Shown here: positions 25,576 to 34,658 of the stretch, piece after piece
Position numbering within the stretch: the stretch's first letter is position 1
How the letters are laid out: every line of letters begins with the position of its first letter
From: Natronospira bacteriovora
GTDB lineage: Bacteria; Pseudomonadota; Gammaproteobacteria; Natronospirales; Natronospiraceae
NCBI RefSeq assembly: GCF_030848495.1
Contig: NZ_JAVDDT010000001.1
Location: 496,001-560,000, forward strand
Direction: 5' to 3'
Length of the DNA: 64,000 nucleotides
Notes under the pieces: model-generated
Told to the model about the DNA's origin: nothing
The model's database searches: none
The model's input: only the letters and a program-made list of their open reading frames with translations
Translations under genes and position numbers: made by a program

Positions 25576-27203
25576 GTCGCCCTCAGACGCTCATCCTCTG
25601 GCCAGCGGTCACTGGCCTCCTGGTAAAGACGGCGGGCGCCGTCCCGATCCCCCGTCACCCAACGAACCTCGCTCAGATTGGCGGCAATCTCGGCGGACGG
25701 CTGGCGCTGCCAGGCTCGCTCCAGCCACTTCAGCGCCTCCTGATTCCGGCCCAGGCGATATTCCACCCAACCCATGCTGTCCTGAATCGCGGCACTGTGG
25801 GGGCTTTGTCGCAGGGCTTCCCGTATCAGCCGCCGGGCATGGCGCAGTTCAACGCCCTGGTCGGCCAGGCTGTAGCCGAGGGCATTGCGCATGGCCGGCT
25901 CATCCGGCCAGCGGGCATGGGCTTCGCGCAGCCAGCCCAGCCCCACGGAACTGCCACGGTCTGCCTGCAGCAGGGCAATCCCGCAGCGATAATGGCTCTC
26001 CGGGTTGCCGGCCGGTGAGGCCAGCACCTCACGACAGATGGCAGTGGCCATGTCGCGGTAGCCCCGGGTCGCCAGCACCGGTGCCAACTCCAGGAGAAAC
26101 TCGCGGCGCTGTTCACCCAGTCCCTCACCCAGCAGCTCAATGCGCTCCAGGGCTTCCTCTTCGCGGCCCAGAGCCAGCAACATGTCGATGCCGCCGACCC
26201 GCGCGGAAAGGTGATCCTCACCGGAAAGGATACGGTCGAAACCCGCCAGCGCGGATTCGTAATCACCGGCCTGGCCGGCAACGCGGGCCCTTTGGTAGAT
26301 GGTTTCCCTGACCCGGAAACCACGGCCTATCAGGCGCTCCATGTCGGCCACGGCTTCCTCGTACTGCCCGAGAAAGGCGTGCAGCAGACCGCGAGTGTAA
26401 ACGAGTGCGGAGGCTTCCCCGTCACTCTCGATCCTCGCGGCGACAAAGATCATGGCCTCCTCGCCCCGGTCCAGATCCCAGAGCAGGGTCACGAACTCCA
26501 GGGCATCTCCCAGGTCGCCCTCGGCTGCCAGCAGACGCGCCTCGGCCAATGCCGACGATAGACCGAGAACCGCCTCGGCCCTGAGTCGGAGCCATCGTGC
26601 CGACTGCCGTTGCGGATCCGACTTCTCGGCACGCGCCGCCAGCCGGGCGGCGTCTTCCGGACGGTGCAGGGACAGGGCAACACGCGCTCCCGCTTCCAGC
26701 ACCGCCGGATTCCGCTGATCCTGCATCAGATCCTGCATCAACCGCCATGCCCGCCACTGCCGGGGCTCGGACTGCAACTGCTGGGCCAATACCATCCAGT
26801 CTTCGTCACCGCCCCCCTCCAGCCAGCCCCGGAAGACGCGTTCACTGGCCTCCCGGCTTCCGGCCAGAAGTTCCAATCGCCCCACATACCAGAGCGCCTG
26901 CGGGCTGTCCGGGTTCAAGGCATGCCAGCGGCGTGCCATCAGCAGCGCATCCTCCCAGGCCAGGGCCTGAAGGGCATAGAGAGTGGCATCACGGGCGTAA
27001 TCGGCCGATGTCGTGGTCGGCATGGCTCCACGGTAATAATGCAGCGCCTGGTCCACATCCCCCCTGGCGCGCGCCAGCTCGGCCAGCAGAATGCGTTCAC
27101 TCTGCTCCACACCCTCGGGCTGGTACGGCCTCTCCGGTGCGGCGCAGGCCACCAGCAGCCAGGCCAGCAAGGGGATTAATGTATAATGTGGCGAAATTTT
27201 CAT
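25554..27203 (-). CDS. TPR-repeat lipoprotein
   Basis: 549 residues. The signal peptide ends LVAC (cysteine about 16), so it is anchored as a lipoprotein. The rest is almost entirely alpha-helical tetratricopeptide repeats; recognisable units include SPHSAAIQDSMGWVEYRLGRNQEALKWLERA near the C-terminus and WYVGRLELLAGSREASERVF near the N-terminus. A TPR protein is regularly found just upstream of lolB in this group; no specific biochemical role is established. It probably scaffolds envelope protein complexes. An upstream in-frame ATG (27305) would add a non-signal extension and destroy the lipoprotein signal, so I rejected it. It is divergent from hemA. Confidence 0.9.
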   Translation of the reverse strand: MKISPHYTLIPLLAWLLVACAAPERPYQPEGVEQSERILLAELARARGDVDQALHYYRGAMPTTTSADYARDATLYALQALAWEDALLMARRWHALNPDSPQALWYVGRLELLAGSREASERVFRGWLEGGGDEDWMVLAQQLQSEPRQWRAWRLMQDLMQDQRNPAVLEAGARVALSLHRPEDAARLAARAEKSDPQRQSARWLRLRAEAVLGLSSALAEARLLAAEGDLGDALEFVTLLWDLDRGEEAMIFVAARIESDGEASALVYTRGLLHAFLGQYEEAVADMERLIGRGFRVRETIYQRARVAGQAGDYESALAGFDRILSGEDHLSARVGGIDMLLALGREEEALERIELLGEGLGEQRREFLLELAPVLATRGYRDMATAICREVLASPAGNPESHYRCGIALLQADRGSSVGLGWLREAHARWPDEPAMRNALGYSLADQGVELRHARRLIREALRQSPHSAAIQDSMGWVEYRLGRNQEALKWLERAWQRQPSAEIAANLSEVRWVTGDRDGARRLYQEASDRWPEDERLRATWERLGN

Positions 27204-27326
27204 CCGTTGCCCCGCTACGGATCCGAATTGATTTGAGGCTGGGAGAGACAGCGGAATGTCATCGAGCACCGTGCCGGACAGCAGCTGGCGACCCGCAACC
27301 ACCATCAGTCACATACCTTCCCGTCC

Positions 27327-28598
27327 ATGCCCCTGATTGCGCTTGGAATAAACCATAACACGGCCCCGGTCGAGGTCCGTGAACAGCTGAGCTTCGATCC
27401 GGGTGAACTGGGCTCGGTTCTGACGGCCCTGTCGGCATTGCCCGGGGTTCAGGAAGTGGCCGTCCTCTCCACCTGTAACCGCACCGAGATCTATTCCAGC
27501 CTGGACGAACACGGCAGTGATGCCCTGCTGGCCTGGCTGCGGGAGCGGGGCGTGCGCGACCCGGAGCGGCTGAATCAGGCACTCTATCAGTACCAGGATG
27601 CCGACGCGGTTCGCCATGCCATGCGAGTCGCCTGCGGGCTGGACTCCATGGTGCTGGGTGAACCACAGATCCTCGGACAGATGAAACAGGCCTACGAAGC
27701 GGCCCAGGCAGCGGGCACCATCCAGCGCGGCCTGCATCAGCTCTTTCAGGGCAGCTTCTCGGTTGCCAAGCAGGTGCGCACGGATACCGGCATCGGCCAC
27801 AACCCGGTGTCGGTGGCCTATGCCGCGGTGGATCTGGCCCGGCAGATCTTCGCCGACTTCGATCGCCACACCGCATTGCTTCTGGGGGCGGGAGAGACCA
27901 TCGAACTGGCCGCCCGTCATCTGGCACAGCGGGGCATCGGCCGCATGATCGTTGCCAACCGAAGTCCCGAACGGGCCCGTGATCTGGCCGCTGAACACGG
28001 GGGGTACGGCATCGCCCTGAACGAGATCCAGCATCACCTGGCGGAGGCCGATATCGTGATTGCCTCCACCGGCAGCCGGGAACCCATCCTGACCCTGCCG
28101 ATGATGAAGGCCGCCTTTCGCAAGCGCCGCCACAAGCCGGTGCTCATGGTGGACATTGCCGTGCCGCGTGATATCGCCCCCGAGGTCAGTCAGCTGGCGG
28201 ACGTCTTTCTGTACACCATTGACGATCTGCAGGAGACCATTCGCGAAAACCTTGCCTCACGGGAACAGGCGGCCGCACGCGCCCTGGAAATCGTGGAAGC
28301 CCGCTCGCGACAGGTGGCCGCCACATTGGCGGGCCTGGATGCCGTTCCCGCCATTCGTCAGCTGCGTGAAGACGCCTTCGCCCAGCGCGACCGCAGTCTG
28401 CGCCAGGCACGCCGGATGCTGGCGGCCGGTCGATCTCCGGAGGAAGTGGCCGAGCACCTGGCCCACACGCTGACCAATCGCCTCATACATCACCCCACCG
28501 TGCAGTTGCGTGAGGCCGGTGAGCAGGGGGATGAGCCATTGCTGAAGGCGGCACGTGCCATTTTTGGTGTGGATGATGTGGAGAAGAAAAAGCAATGA
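27327..28598 (+). CDS. hemA: Glutamyl-tRNA reductase
   Basis: 423 residues. It reduces glutamyl-tRNA with NADPH to glutamate-1-semialdehyde, the first committed step of tetrapyrrole synthesis in bacteria using the C5 pathway. Catalytic Cys50 lies in [26 protein letters not shown] is the conserved substrate region; the NADPH fold contains [16 protein letters not shown] (Gly-rich loop); a C-terminal dimerisation helix follows. A TATAAT lies at 27182-27187, inside the first codons of the divergent TPR gene, and may be its -10 box, but no -35 is clear. The stop overlaps the prfA start (ATGA). Confidence 0.97.
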   Translation: MPLIALGINHNTAPVEVREQLSFDPGELGSVLTALSALPGVQEVAVLSTCNRTEIYSSLDEHGSDALLAWLRERGVRDPERLNQALYQYQDADAVRHAMRVACGLDSMVLGEPQILGQMKQAYEAAQAAGTIQRGLHQLFQGSFSVAKQVRTDTGIGHNPVSVAYAAVDLARQIFADFDRHTALLLGAGETIELAARHLAQRGIGRMIVANRSPERARDLAAEHGGYGIALNEIQHHLAEADIVIASTGSREPILTLPMMKAAFRKRRHKPVLMVDIAVPRDIAPEVSQLADVFLYTIDDLQETIRENLASREQAAARALEIVEARSRQVAATLAGLDAVPAIRQLREDAFAQRDRSLRQARRMLAAGRSPEEVAEHLAHTLTNRLIHHPTVQLREAGEQGDEPLLKAARAIFGVDDVEKKKQ

Positions 28599-29680
28599 AG
28601 GACAGCATCCACCAGAAGCTGGATCAGCTCGAAGATCGCTTCGAAGAGATTTCCGCCCTGCTGGCGGAACCCGACACCGCTGGCGACCAGGAACAGTTCC
28701 GCAATCTGTCGCGAGAGTATGCCCGGCTCGAGCCGATCATGAAGGCCTTCCGGGACTACCGCGGGCAATTGGCCGATCTGGAAGCCGCGCGGGAAATGAG
28801 CCAGGACAGTGATCCCGAGCTGCGTCAGATGGGCGCTGAAGAAATCAGCCGGGGCGAGCGGCATCTGCAGGAACAGGAAGAACGGCTCATTCACCTCATG
28901 GTGCCCCGGGATCCCCACGATGACAGCAACCTCTTCCTGGAGATTCGGGCCGGTACCGGGGGCGATGAAGCGGCGTTGTTCGCCGGCGACCTGTTTCGCA
29001 TGTATTGCCGCTATGCCGAAAGCCGCGGCTGGCAGGTGGAAATACTGAGTGAAAGCCCCGGTGAAGTGGGTGGCTACCGGGAAGTCATCAGCCGAGTAGC
29101 GGGTGAAGACGCCTATGCCCACCTGAAGTTCGAATCCGGCGCCCACCGGGTGCAGCGGGTGCCGAAAACCGAATCCCAGGGTCGCATTCACACCTCGGCC
29201 TGCACCGTCGCCGTCATGCCCGAACTTTCTGCCGCCGAGGCCATCGAGATCAACCCGTCCGACCTGCGAGTGGATACCTACCGCGCAGCCGGGGCGGGGG
29301 GCCAGCATGTGAACAAGACCGATTCCGCCGTCCGCATCACCCATCTGCCCAGTGGAATCGTCGTGGAGTGCCAGGACGAACGCTCACAGCACAAGAACCG
29401 GGCACGCGCCATGTCGCTGCTGCAATCCAGGCTGGAAGCCGCGGAAGCGGAAAAACGCCAGCAATCCGAATCGGAAACCCGACGCAAACTGGTCGGCAGC
29501 GGCGACCGCTCCGAACGCATCCGAACCTATAATTTTCCCCAGGGCCGGGTCACGGACCACCGCATCAACCTGACCCTGCATCAACTGGAAAGCATCCTCG
29601 AAGGCCAGCTGGATCCGGTCATCGATGCCCTGATGCAGGAAGACCATGCCGAAAGACTGGCGCAGATGGCGGGTGATTGA
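28595..29680 (+). CDS. prfA: Peptide chain release factor 1
   Basis: 361 residues. RF1 reads UAA and UAG stop codons and triggers peptide release. The PxT recognition tripeptide is PKT (in [10 protein letters not shown]) and the catalytic GGQ is in [18 protein letters not shown]. The N-terminal coiled coil spans about residues 5-70. Its modifying enzyme PrmC, which methylates the GGQ glutamine and is usually encoded next in line, is here about 5 kb away beyond a sulfur-metabolism block. Immediately after the stop codon come an 11-C run and a hexamer-repeat hairpin. Confidence 0.97.
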   Translation: MKDSIHQKLDQLEDRFEEISALLAEPDTAGDQEQFRNLSREYARLEPIMKAFRDYRGQLADLEAAREMSQDSDPELRQMGAEEISRGERHLQEQEERLIHLMVPRDPHDDSNLFLEIRAGTGGDEAALFAGDLFRMYCRYAESRGWQVEILSESPGEVGGYREVISRVAGEDAYAHLKFESGAHRVQRVPKTESQGRIHTSACTVAVMPELSAAEAIEINPSDLRVDTYRAAGAGGQHVNKTDSAVRITHLPSGIVVECQDERSQHKNRARAMSLLQSRLEAAEAEKRQQSESETRRKLVGSGDRSERIRTYNFPQGRVTDHRINLTLHQLESILEGQLDPVIDALMQEDHAERLAQMAGD

Positions 29681-29681
29681 T

Positions 29682-29692
29682 CCCCCCCCCCC
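29682..29692. repeat. Run of eleven C residues after prfA
   Basis: An uninterrupted C11 tract begins one base after the prfA stop codon. Tracts this long slip readily during replication, but this one is not in a coding region or obvious promoter. Confidence 0.9.
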
Positions 29693-29713
29693 AACCCGGA
29701 ATCCATCGCACAG

Positions 29714-29830
<117 letters not shown>

Positions 29831-29863
29831 CATTCACGGGCACAGACACGGCAGGTGACGGTC

Positions 29864-30880
29864 ATGGACATTCGTGAGGGCTTTGCCGGGGCAGTCGGCA
29901 AGACACCGCTGATCCGTCTGAAAGGGCTTTCCGAAGAATGCGGTTGCGAGATACTCGGCAAGGCGGAATTTCTGAATCCGGGCGGCTCCATCAAGGATCG
30001 CACGGCACTGGGCCTGATTCTGGATGCCGAGAAGCGGGGACAGATCCGTCCCGGCGGCGTGATCGTGGAAGGCACCGCCGGCAATACGGGCATCGGCCTG
30101 GCACTGGTGGGACGCGCTCGTGGCTACCGCACCGTCATCGTCATGCCGGAAACCCAGAGTCGCGAGAAGATTGAAATGCTGCGCCTGTCCGGAGCGGAGG
30201 TGCGACTGGTTCCCGCCGTCCCCTACCGCAATCCGGAGAATTACGTTCATCAGTCGCGCCGGCTGGCCGAGGCCTTGTCACAGGAGGAAACGGCCGGTGC
30301 TTTCTGGGCCAACCAGTTCGACAACACCGCCAACCGGGATTTTCACGCGGCCACGACAGGTCCGGAGATATGGCAGCAGACAGACGGACGGGTTGACGCC
30401 TTCGTCTGCGCCGCGGGGACCGGCGGCACCCTGGCCGGCGTGGGACGTTACCTGCAGTCGCAGCGGGCCGGGATTCAGACCGGCCTGGCCGACCCGGCGG
30501 GTTCCGCCGTCTGCAGCCTGCTGCAACGCGGCGAGGCGGTCACGGAAGGAAACTCCATTTCGGAAGGCATCGGCAACAGCCGCATCACGGCCAATCTTGA
30601 GGGCGCGCGCATTGATCAGGCCTGGACCATCCCCGATGAAGAATCCCTGCCCCTGGTCTGGCGCATGATGGAAGAAGAAGGCCTGATGCTGGGCAGCTCC
30701 AGCGGAGTGAACCTGGCCGGCGCCCTGCGCATGGCCGAGTCACTGGGTCGGGGGCATACCATTGTGACCATGCTTTGTGACAGTGCCCTGCGCTACCGCG
30801 CCAAGCTGTTCAACCCCGATTTTCTGCAGGAAAAGGGTCTGCCCTTTCCGACCTGGTTGCGCGACGCCGTCAAGCCGTGA
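29864..30880 (+). CDS. Cysteine synthase (O-acetylserine sulfhydrylase family)
   Basis: 338 residues, fold-type II PLP enzyme. It most likely makes cysteine from O-acetylserine and sulfide. The PLP lysine is Lys44 in GGSIKDRTA; the substrate loop EGTAGNTGIGLA and the phosphate-binding GTGGTLAG are present. Neighbouring genes on the other strand encode cystathionine beta-synthase and a lyase, so a role in a cysteine-homocysteine loop is plausible; members of this family can also act as CBS or use other sulfur donors. I chose the ATG at 29864 rather than an upstream in-frame codon at 29825, which would read out of the repeat element. Its last 88 bases overlap the convergent oxygenase gene. Confidence 0.9.
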   Translation: MDIREGFAGAVGKTPLIRLKGLSEECGCEILGKAEFLNPGGSIKDRTALGLILDAEKRGQIRPGGVIVEGTAGNTGIGLALVGRARGYRTVIVMPETQSREKIEMLRLSGAEVRLVPAVPYRNPENYVHQSRRLAEALSQEETAGAFWANQFDNTANRDFHAATTGPEIWQQTDGRVDAFVCAAGTGGTLAGVGRYLQSQRAGIQTGLADPAGSAVCSLLQRGEAVTEGNSISEGIGNSRITANLEGARIDQAWTIPDEESLPLVWRMMEEEGLMLGSSSGVNLAGALRMAESLGRGHTIVTMLCDSALRYRAKLFNPDFLQEKGLPFPTWLRDAVKP

Positions 30881-31500
30881 AGCCTGGATGAGTCGCGGCG
30901 AAACCAGCCCACGACCGAGAGCCGTTCCCGCCGGGTCTCGATCACTTCATGGGGAAGTCGGTCACTGAGAAAACAGACAAAGCGCCCCGGCGAGGGGTAG
31001 AGATCGACCGCTGACTTTCCCTCCGGATACAGACGGAGCTGACCGCCGTACTCCGGCCGCCATCGGCTGTTCAGGTACAGCACGGTGGACAGGACCCGGG
31101 CATCGTCATCCCGGAAGCGATCCACGTGACGAGCGTATCGCGCACCAGGGGGATAAACAGCGTAGTGCCCTTCCCAGTGCCGTATGCCCAGCATGAGGGC
31201 CTGGTTGAGACTCAGGCGCAGCTGTTCAATACGCTCCTGCCAGGCGGCTTCCATGCCACGCCGGGCTTTCGGGTTCAGCCAGCAGATACGATCACCGCGG
31301 ATGGCCTGGACACGAGCCCGGGAAGCCGCCCTTCCCACCGCCGCATCACGGAAGCTGCCAAGCTGAAGGCGCCGACGGAGGTTTCGCCGAAAACGTTCCA
31401 CCTCCGTCGGCAACAACAGATGATCACTGACGGCCCAGCCCTGATCAATCAGCGAATCAAGCAGCTGATCAAACAACGGCGATACTGGCGTATCAGGCAT
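30793..31500 (-). CDS. EGLN/PHD2-like 2OG-Fe(II) prolyl hydroxylase
   Basis: 235 residues. The double-stranded beta-helix fold shows the iron triad His125-x-Asp127 (ARHVDRF) and His184 (LPHEV), with Arg193 as the likely 2-oxoglutarate ligand. The stretch IRGDRICWL, then CY-like YAVYPPGARYARHVD, YYLN-like LYLNSRW, GGQLRLYPEGK and FLSDRLPHEV, follows human PHD2 (EGLN1) closely as I remember it. The bacterial relative PPHD of Pseudomonas hydroxylates a proline of EF-Tu, so that is the best guess for the substrate. The fold ends near residue 205; the last 30 or so residues are basic, overlap the cysteine synthase gene antisense, and may be dispensable. Its ATG overlaps the end of the SseB-domain gene. 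Confidence 0.85.
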   Translation of the reverse strand: MPDTPVSPLFDQLLDSLIDQGWAVSDHLLLPTEVERFRRNLRRRLQLGSFRDAAVGRAASRARVQAIRGDRICWLNPKARRGMEAAWQERIEQLRLSLNQALMLGIRHWEGHYAVYPPGARYARHVDRFRDDDARVLSTVLYLNSRWRPEYGGQLRLYPEGKSAVDLYPSPGRFVCFLSDRLPHEVIETRRERLSVVGWFRRDSSRLHGLTASRNQVGKGRPFSCRKSGLNSLAR

Positions 31501-31975
31501 TGCCGCCCTGACCACCTTCCATCGGAGCCGGGATGTTCTTGAGAACCGGCGGACCGAAATCCCGACGCAGACCACGCATCCCTTCCGCGGTGATCTGAAT
31601 ACCCACGGCAAGCCCGGGGTTGATGACAAGGCCCATGTCGTCACGCATGTTGTCGATGAGAAGCGGTGCCGGGAACTGGGTGGGATGATCGTAACCCGGG
31701 TGCTTGCCAACAAAGGACTCACAGCGCTCGCGGCCGGTGAAAATCGTCAACAACTGCTCACCCTGATCATTCTCAACCATCAGGCTCTGCACGCTGCCGA
31801 GGTTGTCGCCTTCGTTCACTTGCGAGTCCAGCACCATGTAGACATGGGAACGCAACAGTGCCTGAAACAGCGTGGCCAGTGAGATCTTGCCTTCCCGGCC
31901 CGCCTGCAACAGGAATTCCAGCTCACTCTTTATCTCGAAATCCTGCTCATTCGCCGCGTTTTCATTCTCTGCCAT
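31493..31975 (-). CDS. SseB N-terminal-domain protein
   Basis: 160 residues, acidic, cytosolic. It resembles the SseB N-terminal domain: an opening helix with LEFLLQAGREGKISLATLFQALLRSHVYM, the strand LLTIFTGRERCESF, a central loop and a final LVINPG...VGIQI strand-helix block. E. coli SseB is named for altered serine sensitivity; related domains occur in type III secretion and polymorphic toxin contexts. Here it sits beside cysteine/homocysteine genes and is translationally coupled to the prolyl hydroxylase by an eight-base overlap. Ribosome site ggaga precedes the start. The function is not known. Confidence 0.8.
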   Translation of the reverse strand: MAENENAANEQDFEIKSELEFLLQAGREGKISLATLFQALLRSHVYMVLDSQVNEGDNLGSVQSLMVENDQGEQLLTIFTGRERCESFVGKHPGYDHPTQFPAPLLIDNMRDDMGLVINPGLAVGIQITAEGMRGLRRDFGPPVLKNIPAPMEGGQGGNA

Positions 31976-32000
31976 TTTCTCAGTCTCCAGAAATCAGATG

Positions 32001-33170
32001 TCACTTGATGGCGGACAGTGCCCGCTCCAGGTCAGCCTTGAGGTCATCCAGGTCTTCGATCCCGACCGACAGCCGGATCAGCGTGTCACTGATACCCAGC
32101 TTCTCGCGATTGGCCTTCGGAACCGAGGCATGGGTCATGATGGCTGGATGCTCGATCAGACTTTCCACCCCCCCCAGACTCTCGGCCAGGGCAAACAGCT
32201 CGGTGTTCTCCAGGAAAGTACGTGCTTCATCCAGCCCGCCCTTGAGCCAGATGGTGATCATGCCGCCGAAGGCCTTCATCTGGCGCCTGGCCAGCTCATG
32301 CTGAGGATGACTCTCCAGACCTGGATAGGCCACCTTCTCGACCTCGGGCCGCGCCTCCAGCCAGCGCGCCAGCTCCAGGGCACTCTGGCAATGACGCTCC
32401 ATGCGCAGCGCCAGTGTCTTCAGGCCCCGCATGGCCAGGAAGCTGTCAAAGGGGCCACTCACCGCGCCCACGGAGTTCTGTAGATAGGCCACACGTTCGG
32501 CAAGCTCGTCATTGTCCCCGATCACGACAACGCCACCTACCATGTCGGAATGGCCGTTGAGGTATTTGGTGGCTGAATGCATGACGATGTCGAAACCCTG
32601 CTTAAGGGGTTGCTGGACATAGGGCGTGGCAAAGGTGTTATCGGCCACGGTCAGAATGCCGTGCTTGCGACCGATGGCGGCCACGGCTTCCATGTCCACC
32701 AGCTTGAGCACCGGGTTGGTGGGGGACTCCACCCAGATCATGCGGGTCTCCGGGCGAATGGCCGCTTCCACCGCCGCCGGATCGCGCATGTCCACAAAAC
32801 TGAAATCCAGTCCGGCGGAACGTTTGCGCACGTTCTCGAACAGGCGGTAGGTGCCACCATAGAGATCGTCCATGCAGATCACATGGCTGCCACTGTCGAG
32901 CAGCTCCAGCAGCGTCCCGGTGGCCGCCATGCCGGAGGCAAAGGCGAAACCGCGGCTGCCTTCTTCCAGGGAGGCCACGCAGGCCTCATAGGCGGCACGC
33001 GTGGGGTTCTGGGTACGCGAATACTCGTAGCCCTGATGTTCGCCCGGGCTCGACTGCACATAGGTCGAAGTGGCGTAGATCGGGGTCATGATGGCACCGG
33101 TGCTGGGATCCGGCTGCTGACCGGCGTGAATGCCCCGGGTTGCCAGGCCGTACTGCTTCTTTTCGCTCAT
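32001..33170 (-). CDS. Cystathionine gamma-lyase/gamma-synthase family PLP enzyme
   Basis: 389 residues, Cys/Met metabolism PLP family. The cofactor lysine is Lys202 in SATKYLNGHSD; YSRTQNPT and the Tyr of MDDLYGGTYRL line the active site. The family interconverts cystathionine, homocysteine, cysteine and O-acyl-homoserine, and members cannot be told apart safely by eye. Because the gene lies ten bases downstream of a cystathionine beta-synthase gene on the same strand, cystathionine gamma-lyase (reverse transsulfuration, homocysteine to cysteine) is the best reading; gamma-synthase is the main alternative. Confidence 0.9.
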   Translation of the reverse strand: MSEKKQYGLATRGIHAGQQPDPSTGAIMTPIYATSTYVQSSPGEHQGYEYSRTQNPTRAAYEACVASLEEGSRGFAFASGMAATGTLLELLDSGSHVICMDDLYGGTYRLFENVRKRSAGLDFSFVDMRDPAAVEAAIRPETRMIWVESPTNPVLKLVDMEAVAAIGRKHGILTVADNTFATPYVQQPLKQGFDIVMHSATKYLNGHSDMVGGVVVIGDNDELAERVAYLQNSVGAVSGPFDSFLAMRGLKTLALRMERHCQSALELARWLEARPEVEKVAYPGLESHPQHELARRQMKAFGGMITIWLKGGLDEARTFLENTELFALAESLGGVESLIEHPAIMTHASVPKANREKLGISDTLIRLSVGIEDLDDLKADLERALSAIK

Positions 33171-33180
33171 GATGCTGTCC

Positions 33181-34554
33181 TTACTGCTCGATTTGCTTGC
33201 CCCGGCGCAAATAGCCGAGGAGGTCGCTGCGGGTCACCATGCCCAGGAAGTGGCTGTCGCGAACCACCGCCAGGGCGGTATCGATTTCCAGGCGTTCGGC
33301 CAACTGGATCATCGGCAGATCCACCGACACACTGGGGAAGTTCCGGTTCATCACCTCGCCCACCGGCCGTTCGAAACCCTGTTCGCTTTCCCTCACGCCA
33401 CGGATCAGGTCGCCCTCATTGACGCCCCCCATGAGGCGATCTTCCTCGACCACCGGCAACTGGGAAAAGCCGTTGTCCCGCATGCGCTTGTGGGCGGTGG
33501 CCACGGTATCCTGGCGAGAAACGGCCACGGTGGCCCGATCCTCGTGGGGGCGGCTGATGAGATCGCGCAGATCGCCGTATTCCTCGCGCTCGATGAAGCC
33601 CTGCTCCCACATCCAGAAATCGTTGTACAGGCGGGAGATATAACGATTGCCGGTATCACAGGCCAGGGTCACCACGTTCTTTGGCTCGGTCTGCTCCCGG
33701 CAGTATCGAAGGGCGGCCGCCAGGAGGGTGCCCGAGGAGGATCCGGCCATGATGCCTTCCACGGCCAGCAGCTCCCGGGCGGTCAGAAAGGCTTCCCGAT
33801 CCGGAATGGCATACGCTTTCCTGACAAAGCTCAGATCACAGACCTCGGGAATGAAATCCTCGCCGATACCTTCCACCAGCCAGGAACCGGCCTCGCCGAG
33901 CACACCTTCATTGATGTAGCGGGTCAGCACCGAACCCTCCGGGTCGGCGACAATCAGCTCCACATCGGGTGCATGCTCGCGAAACCAGCGACCCAGACCG
34001 GTGACCGTGCCACTGCTGCCCACCCCGATCACTACCGCATCCACCTTGCCATTCAGCTGCTCGTGGATTTCCGGGGCCGTGGTGCGTTCATGGGCCAGGG
34101 CATTGTCCGGATTGCCGAACTGGTTGATGAAATAGGCATTGCGCTCCTCGGCAATGCGCAGGGCCAGGTCCTGGTAATACTCCGGATGCCCCTTCTGCAC
34201 GTCCGAGCGCGTCAGAATCACCTCGGCACCCATGGCCCGGCAGCTGGCGATCTTCTCCGGGCTCATCTTGTCCGGAATGATGAGCACCAGGGGATAGCCC
34301 TTCTGGCGGGCCACCAGAGCCAGACCCAGGCCGGTATTGCCGGCCGTGCCCTCGACAATGGTGTCACCGGGCTTGAGATCCCCGCGCTTCTCCGCCTCTT
34401 CGATCATGGTCAGGGCGATGCGATCCTTGACCGAGTGGGCCGGATTGTTCAGCTCCAGCTTGGTGAACAGGCGACAGGGGCCTGTATCCAGCCGGGTCAG
34501 TTCCAGCATGGGTGTGCGCCCGATCATCTCCAGGGCATTGCGGTAAATCTGCAT
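33181..34554 (-). CDS. Cystathionine beta-synthase with C-terminal CBS pair
   Basis: 457 residues. The N-terminal fold-type II PLP domain (about 1-320) has Lys43 in HSVKDRIAL, EGTAGNTGLGLA and the phosphate cup GVGSSGTVTGLG. Two CBS repeats follow (about 335-450), with GFSQLPVVEEDRLMGGV and TALAVVRDSHFLGMVTRSDLLGYL, the usual layout of regulatory CBS domains that can bind S-adenosylmethionine or adenylates. It condenses serine and homocysteine to cystathionine. I see no haem-binding N-terminal extension. The start has ggagg four bases before the ATG. Together with the downstream lyase it forms a two-gene reverse-transsulfuration operon. Confidence 0.93.
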   Translation of the reverse strand: MQIYRNALEMIGRTPMLELTRLDTGPCRLFTKLELNNPAHSVKDRIALTMIEEAEKRGDLKPGDTIVEGTAGNTGLGLALVARQKGYPLVLIIPDKMSPEKIASCRAMGAEVILTRSDVQKGHPEYYQDLALRIAEERNAYFINQFGNPDNALAHERTTAPEIHEQLNGKVDAVVIGVGSSGTVTGLGRWFREHAPDVELIVADPEGSVLTRYINEGVLGEAGSWLVEGIGEDFIPEVCDLSFVRKAYAIPDREAFLTARELLAVEGIMAGSSSGTLLAAALRYCREQTEPKNVVTLACDTGNRYISRLYNDFWMWEQGFIEREEYGDLRDLISRPHEDRATVAVSRQDTVATAHKRMRDNGFSQLPVVEEDRLMGGVNEGDLIRGVRESEQGFERPVGEVMNRNFPSVSVDLPMIQLAERLEIDTALAVVRDSHFLGMVTRSDLLGYLRRGKQIEQ

Positions 34555-34658
34555 GCGTCCTCCGCGAGGGCCTGAGGGTACCGTGGAAAGCCCGCTATTG
34601 TACGGCATGGCGGCCGCGAGAGGCACACCGGGGGTGCAGCCCGGTTACAATACATCCC

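Noticed and set aside
29115-29200. PKT instead of PAT in RF1 as a recoding signal
   Set aside because: The middle residue of PxT is variable among bacteria, so this is ordinary.
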